64,000 bases of DNA from Dugong dugon. Taxonomy: Eukaryota > Chordata > Mammalia > Sirenia > Dugongidae. Of this stretch, positions 59,004-64,000 are shown in pieces. How positions within the stretch are numbered: the stretch's first letter is position 1; each line of letters opens with the position of its first letter. The DNA is taken from the NCBI GenBank assembly GCA_030035585.1, contig CM057462.1, positions 143,618,734-143,682,733 of the forward strand. The letters run 5' to 3'. A program made the translations under genes and the position numbers. The notes beneath the pieces were generated by a model. The model saw only the letters and a list, made by a program, of their open reading frames with translations. It had not been told where the DNA came from and searched no databases.

Positions 59004-59046
59004 GTCTGTCAGAATTGACTCGATGGCAATGGTTGTTTTGGTTTTA
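59004..59046 (+). mobile_element. AfroSINE 3'-end fragment
   Basis: GTCAGAATTGACTCGATGGC followed by a G/T-rich tail is the AfroSINE 3' end alone. Confidence 0.55.
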
Positions 59047-59610
59047 TGAGAGTTCTAGGATGCCCTTAAAGGTATTAGTTGAAGTGTCAAAGGATAATAC
59101 TACCAGATCCAATATGGAAAGGGCAGTCATGCATAGTAGAAAGTACCTTCACACAGTCATCAAACCTTATAAAAATCTTAGCTCATTCTATTGAAATTAA
59201 AGCTATCTATTCCAAGTCTAGCCCTCAATCTTTGAAAAATATTTCACTTTGATATTTTATACTGGATATTTTCATATGATGTTCTTGTAAACTTTGTTTA
59301 TTTAATTATTTTATTTGTACTGTCAGCACTTTGGAAGTCATTAACTTAATTTTAAGTACTTTAGTTAAATATGAATGCATGCAAAAGGGTATTCACAGAA
59401 TTTCTGTAAGATATAACCAATTCCAATGATATTAACCTCTGTGTACCCAATATCCAGTTTAAGAAATGGAGCATTACAAAAATTTTGTATACCCATTTGT
59501 CTTTCTACCTGTTTCTGTCACTTCCTTCTTCCTCTTCTAGAGGCAATCACTATCATGAATTTCATTTTTAGCATTTCATTTAATAATAGTTTTACTATAT
59601 ATATGTCTCT
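59047..59610. other. Unrecognised AT-rich sequence
   Basis: No supportable feature. Confidence 0.35.
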
Positions 59611-59795
59611 GAAGTCACTTGGTGGTGCTAGCCAAAATACTGAAAGTTCAAGTCCAGCCAGAGATGCCTCAGAAAAAAAGACCTGGAGATCTACTTCTAA
59701 AAAAACAGCCATAGAGAAGCCAATGGAGCACAGTTGTACTCTGACACCCATGGGGTCACCAGAGTGAGAGTCAACTCAATGGCAATTAGTTTCAT
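59611..59795 (+). mobile_element. AfroSINE copy (long form)
   Basis: It starts GTCACTTGGTGGTGCTAGC with B box AGTTCAAGTCC. It then has AAAGACCTGGAGATCTACTT, GACACCCATGGGGTCACC and the 3' end GAGAGTCAACTCAATGGC. The A box is damaged. Confidence 0.75.
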
Positions 59796-59837
59796 GTATG
59801 TCTCTAATCCATATGTTGTTATTGTGTGTTTTTAGAC

Positions 59838-60350
59838 TCTATACTGCAAAAGACCTCTTTAAAGTGTTGAAAAGCAAGAATGTCACTTTGAGGACTAAGG
59901 TGTGCCTGACCTAAACCAACATTTTCAATCATCTCATATGCATGCAAAAGCTGAAAAATGAATAAGGAAGACCAAAGAAGAATTGATGTCTTTGAATTAT
60001 GGTTATGGCAAAAAATATTGAATATACCATGGACTGCTTGAAGAACTAACAAATCTGTCTTGGGAAAAGTACAGCCAGAATGTTCCTTGGAAGCAAGGAT
60101 GGCGAGACTTGTCCCACATACTTTGAACATGTCATCAGTAAGGACCAGTCCCTGGAGAAGAACATCATGCTGATAAAGTGGAGGGTCAGCGAAAAAGAGG
60201 AAGACCCTCATCAAGATGGATTGACACAGTGGCTGCAACAATGGGCTCAAGCATAGCAAAGATTGTGAGGATTGTGCAGGGCCAGGCAGTGTTTCATTCT
60301 GTCCATGAGTCGTAACCAACTCGAGGGCACATAACAACAACAACAAGAGA
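59838..60350 (+). mobile_element. RTE LINE, 5'-truncated
   Basis: It starts CTATACTGCAAAAGACCTC near the end of the ORF and runs to GGCACATAACAACAACAACA. Frameshifts are frequent. Only the C-terminal region and 3' UTR remain. Confidence 0.8.
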
Positions 60351-60403
60351 ATGCATCCTTCTGTTACTTATATTTTATTTTCATTGCATTATGTTCCTGA
60401 CAT

Positions 60404-60625
60404 AGAAGCCCTGGTGGTGCAGTGGTTAAGCACTTGGATGTTAACTGCAAGGCTGATAGTTCAAACCCACCATTTGCTCCACAGGAGAAGATGTTGCAGT
60501 CGACTTCTGTGAAGATTTACAGCTTTGGAAACCCTAAGGGGCAATTCTACTCAGTCCTATGGGGTTGCTGTGAGTTGGAATTGACTCAGAGGCAACAGGT
60601 TTTGTTTTTTTTTGTTTGTTTGTTT
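60404..60625 (+). mobile_element. AfroSINE copy (long form)
   Basis: It starts AGAAGCCCTGGTGGTGCAGT with A box TGGTGCAGTGG and B box-like TAGTTCAAACCC. It then has GGAGAAGATGTTGCAGTCG, GGAAACCCTAAGGGGCAATT and the 3' end GAGTTGGAATTGACTCAGAG with a T-rich tail. Confidence 0.8.
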
Positions 60626-61161
60626 ATGTTATTGACACTATTCATGTTGCATCATGGAAATGTAATTTATTACCTTCACTGCAATATTAATATTCTACTC
60701 TATAAATATACATATATATGATTGATAGATTGCATAGAATAACTTTATACTAATTAGTTACTACATCATTCTTAGTTTTTAAGTAGGTGAATGCATATTT
60801 GATGAGTGCAGTAAATGGTTTTCTTAAGATCAAACAGCAATGACTCTGAGAAAAGAGTAATTAGGATTGAAACACAAATACAGTATCCTTTATCTCATTC
60901 TGCTCCTCATATACTATGTACTATGTATATTGGACTATTCAAATTCTCATTCATAGGTCATTTTTTTCCTCTTCTGGTCTTCTCTATGTTTTGTTGCCTA
61001 CGCAGGTAAAGTCATGGTTTCAGTTCCCGTAATGTACAGAGTTTTGCACTATGTTTCATGTTACTTGCAAGATTGTCCTTTAATTTTTCAATAATTCTAC
61101 TCTTATTTTTAAGTGTGAACTTAAGTTTATCTTAGGGTTTAACTTATCTTTTCCACAACTC
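60626..61161. other. AT-rich sequence, nothing recognised
   Basis: No gene or repeat family could be supported. Confidence 0.4.
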
Positions 61162-61320
61162 TTCTGTCAGTTTGTCATACTGTGATGGCTTGATGTTAAG
61201 AACAGATAATATGACTATTTTCAAATTTACACACCAACCACTAATGCCAAAGATGAGGAAATTGAAGACTTTTACTAACTTCTGCAGTCTGAAATTGATC
61301 AAACATGCAACCAAGATGCA

Positions 61321-62541
61321 TTGATAATTACTGGTGATTGGAAAGTTGAAAAGAAAGAAAGATCAGTAGTTGGAAAATATGGCCTTGGTTATAGTAACAA
61401 AACAGGAGATCTCATGATAGAATGTGGCAACACCAGAAACTTTTTCATTGGAAATACCATTTTCAACAACATAGACAGTGATTATACGCATGGACCTCGC
61501 CAGATGGAATACACAGGAAACAAATCTTCTACATCTGTGGAAAGAATAATATCAGTCATAACAAGGCCAGGAGCCAAGTGCTGAAAAGACCAGCAATTGT
61601 TCATTTGCAAGTTCAAATTGAAGGTGAAGAAAATTAAAAGAAGTCCAAGAGAGCCTAAGTAATGACCTTGAGTATATCCTACCTGAATTTAGAGACCATC
61701 TCAAGAGCAGATTTGACGTATTGAATCCTAGTGACCAAAGACCAGAGGAGTTGTGGGATGACACCAAGGACTTCAGACATGAAGAAGCAAAAGGTCATTA
61801 AAAAGAGAGAAACGAAAAAGAAAGACCAAAATGGTTGTCAGAAGAGATTCTGAAACTTGCTCTTAAACATACAGTAACTAAAGCAAAATAAAGAAATAAT
61901 GAAGTAAAAGAGCTGAACAAAAAATTTCAAAGGGTGGCTCCAGAAGAAAAAGTATTCTAATGAAATGTGCAAATATCTGGAGGTTAAAAAAAAAACAAAA
62001 GAAAGAACATCCTTGGCATTTTTCAAGCTGGAAGAACTGAAGAAAAAAAAAATCAAGCCTCGAATTGCAATAATGGAGGATTCCATAGGCAAAAAACGGA
62101 AGGATGCAGGAAGCAAAAAAGAAGATGGAAGGAATATACAGTCACTGTACCAAAGAGAATTGATTGATGTTCAAACTTTTCAGGAGGTAGCATATAATCA
62201 AGAATCAATGATACTGAAGGAAGAAGTCCAAGTTTCACAGTGAAAAAAAGGCTCCAAGAATTGATGGAATACTAATTAAGATGTTTCAACAAACAGATCC
62301 AACACACGAAGCTCTCACTCATCTATGCCAAGAAATTTGGAAAACAGGTACCTGGCCAGCCAAGTGGAAGAGATCCATATTTGTGCCCATTCCAAAGAAA
62401 GGTGACCCAACGGAAAGCAGAAATTATCGAACAATATCATTAGTATCACAAGCAAGTCAAATTTTGCTGAAGATAATTTCAAAATGGTCTATCAGAAACT
62501 GCCAGAAATTCAAGCCAGATTCAGAAGAGGATAAAGCATGA
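61321..62541 (+). pseudogene. RTE endonuclease-RT coding region, broken
   Basis: The open piece 61321-61584 begins MIITGDWKVEKKERSVVGKY. ITGDWN is the central block of the APE-like endonuclease, where Asp and Asn are catalytic; here Asn is Lys (ITGDWK), which should abolish cutting. A linker piece (61965-62243) starts MCKYLEVKKKTKERTSLAF, and an RT fingers piece (62281-62541) starts MFQQTDPTHEALTHLCQEIW. Each lies in its own frame with stops between. Confidence 0.7.
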
Positions 62542-62937
62542 GGGGTTACCATTGCTGATGTCAGACGGATCCTGGCTGAAAGCAGACAATACCAGAGAGA
62601 TGTTTACCTGTATTTTATTGACTATGCAAAGGCATCCGACTGATTGGATCATAACAAATTATGGATAACATTGTGAAGAATGTTAATTCCAGAATACTTA
62701 ATTGTGCTCTTGTGAAACCTGTACATAGAGCAAGAGGCAGATGTTCAAACAGAACAAGGGGATACGGCATAGTTTAAAATCAGGAAAGGTGTGTGTCAGA
62801 GTTCTATCCTGTTACCATACTTATTCAGTCTGAAAACTGAGCAAATAATCTGAGAAGCTCAACAATATGAAGAAGAAGTTGTCATCAGGATTGAAGGAAG
62901 ACTCAGTAACAACCTGCCATACATAGGTGACACAAAT

Positions 62938-63554
62938 TTGCTTGCTGAAAGCAAAGAAGACTTGAAGCACTTACTGAATAAGATCAAAGACTACAGTCTT
63001 CAGTATGGATTGCATCTCAGTGTAAGGCAAACAAAAATCCTCACAGTTGAACCATTAAGCAACATCATGATAAACAGAAAAAAGATTGAAGTTGTCAAGG
63101 ATTTTATTTTACTACGTCCACAATCAGTGTCCATGGAAGCAGCAGTCAAGGAATCAAATGATGTATTACGTGGGGCAAGTCAGCTGCAAAAGCCCTTTTT
63201 AAAGTGTTGAAAAACAAAGATGTCGCTTTGAGGACTAAAGTGCGCCTGAGCCAAGCCATGGTAATTTCTATCTTCTCATGTCCATGCGAAAACTGGACAA
63301 TGAGTAAGGAAGACCAAAGAAGAAATGATGCCTTTGAATTATGGGGTTGGCAAAGAATATTGAGTATACTATGGAGTGTCAGAAAAATGAACACATCTCT
63401 CTTGGAAACAACATGGCTAGAACGCTTCTTAGAAGTGAGGGTGATGAGGCTTCTTCTAACATACTTTGAGCATGCTATCAGTAGGGACCAGTCCCTAGAG
63501 AAGGACATTATGCTTGATAAAGTAGAGGGTCTGCTAATATCAGAGATGGATTGA
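62938..63554 (+). pseudogene. RTE C-terminal coding pieces
   Basis: The RT thumb piece (62938-63210) begins MLAESKEDLKHLLNKIKDYS, and an overlapping C-terminal piece in another frame (63204-63554) contains LRTKVRLSQAMVISIF and ends near the RTE stop region. They are separated by a frameshift near 63200. Confidence 0.65.
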
Positions 63555-63734
63555 CACAGTGGCTGCAACAGTGGGCTCAAATGTAGCAATTATTGTGTTG
63601 ATGGGCATAGACCAGGCAGTGTTTTGTTCTGTTGTACATAGGATCCCTATTAGTTGGAACTGACTCGACCACACCTAACAACAGGAATACATAATTTTTA
63701 TTAAGAACTATTTTATTACTTTTCTAAAAGATAT

Positions 63735-64000
63735 GTGTTGTTTTTAGGTGTTATCGAGTCAGTTCCAACTCACAGCAACCCTACATACAAAAGAATGAAA
63801 CGCTGACCTGTCCTGTGCCATCATCATAACGCTGTTATGCTTGAGCTCATTGTTGTAGCCAGTGTCAATCTATCTCGTTGAGGGTCTTCCTCTCTTTCTC
63901 TAACCCTCTACTTTACCAAATATGATGTCCTTCTCCAGGGACTGGTCCCTCCTGATAACATGTCCAAAGTGTGCTCTAAGGAGCATTCTGGTTGTACTTC
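63735..64000 (-). mobile_element. RTE LINE 3' end, truncated by the window edge
   Basis: On the minus strand it ends GAGTTGGAACTGACTCGATA, then ACACCTAAAAACAAC. It reads up to TGCTCCTTAGAGCACAC and GAAGTACAACCAGAATG at the window end. It is tail-to-tail with the RTE ending at 63681. Confidence 0.8.

Larger units (their letters stand above)
61162..63681 (+). mobile_element. RTE LINE with 5' deletion
   Basis: A short 5' end (TCTGTCAGTTTGTCATACTG, 61165-61195) is joined near 61200 to the endonuclease coding region (ACTATTTTCAAATTTACACA). The copy then runs to the 3' end (CACACCTAACAACAGG). The endonuclease block TTGATAATTACTGGTGATTG is at 61321. RT YADD is replaced by a TACATAGGTGAC word (about 62920). 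Many stops. Confidence 0.8.

Noticed and set aside
7850..60625. tRNA genes suggested by A and B boxes
   Set aside because: All such boxes found are in the 5' heads of AfroSINE copies followed by SINE bodies, not cloverleaf-complete tRNAs.
60405..60721. 99-codon frame near 60422-60721
   Set aside because: It is the translation of an AfroSINE and its T-rich tail.
1..64000. CRISPR arrays, operons, prophage or bacterial features
   Set aside because: No regularly spaced repeats or dense coding exist; the SINE, LINE and ERV content identifies a mammalian genome.

Overview
The window looks like intergenic or intronic DNA from an afrotherian mammal, most likely an elephant-like species. Two repeat families recognised from memory support this. 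One is AfroSINE, a tRNA-headed SINE, present here as about 13 sizeable copies. The other is a BovB/RTE-clade LINE of the RTE1_LA type, present as about 10 fragments ending in (CAA)n. No complete host protein gene, CpG island or multi-exon structure could be supported. Almost every longer open frame is a piece of a retrotransposon or its opposite-strand shadow. All identifications are by eye, without a database search.

Layout. 1-2471: an ERV-L-like provirus on the minus strand, with LTR, Leu-type primer-binding site and decayed gag, cut by the window edge. 3785-4291 and 15182-15575: two solo MaLR/ERVL-type LTRs. 4826-7135: a 5'-truncated L1 on the plus strand. 9015-11362: a rearranged RTE on the minus strand. 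16949-17436: a solo LTR flanked by CACA. 17825-18435: an MLT1-like LTR carrying an 87-bp inverted repeat. 18835-19850: a probable old L1 5' UTR.

21085-31550 is a layered site. An old L1M on the minus strand was interrupted by an RTE, by a 522-bp LTR-like insert and by a 7.7-kb full-length but dead L1. Each insert is flanked by a target duplication. 33448-33668 holds a U6 snRNA-L1 3'-end chimera with abutting target duplications. 36530-37387 is an RTE reduced to its two ends. 39850-40592 contains short TA-flanked DNA-transposon remnants. 42740-44610 is old L1M, followed by an ERV1-like element to about 46400. 49487-56457 is a pile of three RTE copies, one inserted in another and one broken by a palindromic MITE-like element. 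56970-57708 is a Tigger/pogo-like remnant that keeps the end of its transposase frame. 59838-64000 holds three more RTE pieces.

The elements relate to one another. AfroSINE 3' ends resemble the RTE 3' end, which fits mobilisation of the SINE by the RTE. The U6 chimera uses the 3' end of the same kind of L1 as the full-length copy. No copy appears coding-competent. I found no convincing new functional system. The most interesting structures are the U6-L1 chimera, the nested retrotransposon stack, the TA-flanked palindromic element seen twice, and the long inverted repeat in the MLT1-like LTR.
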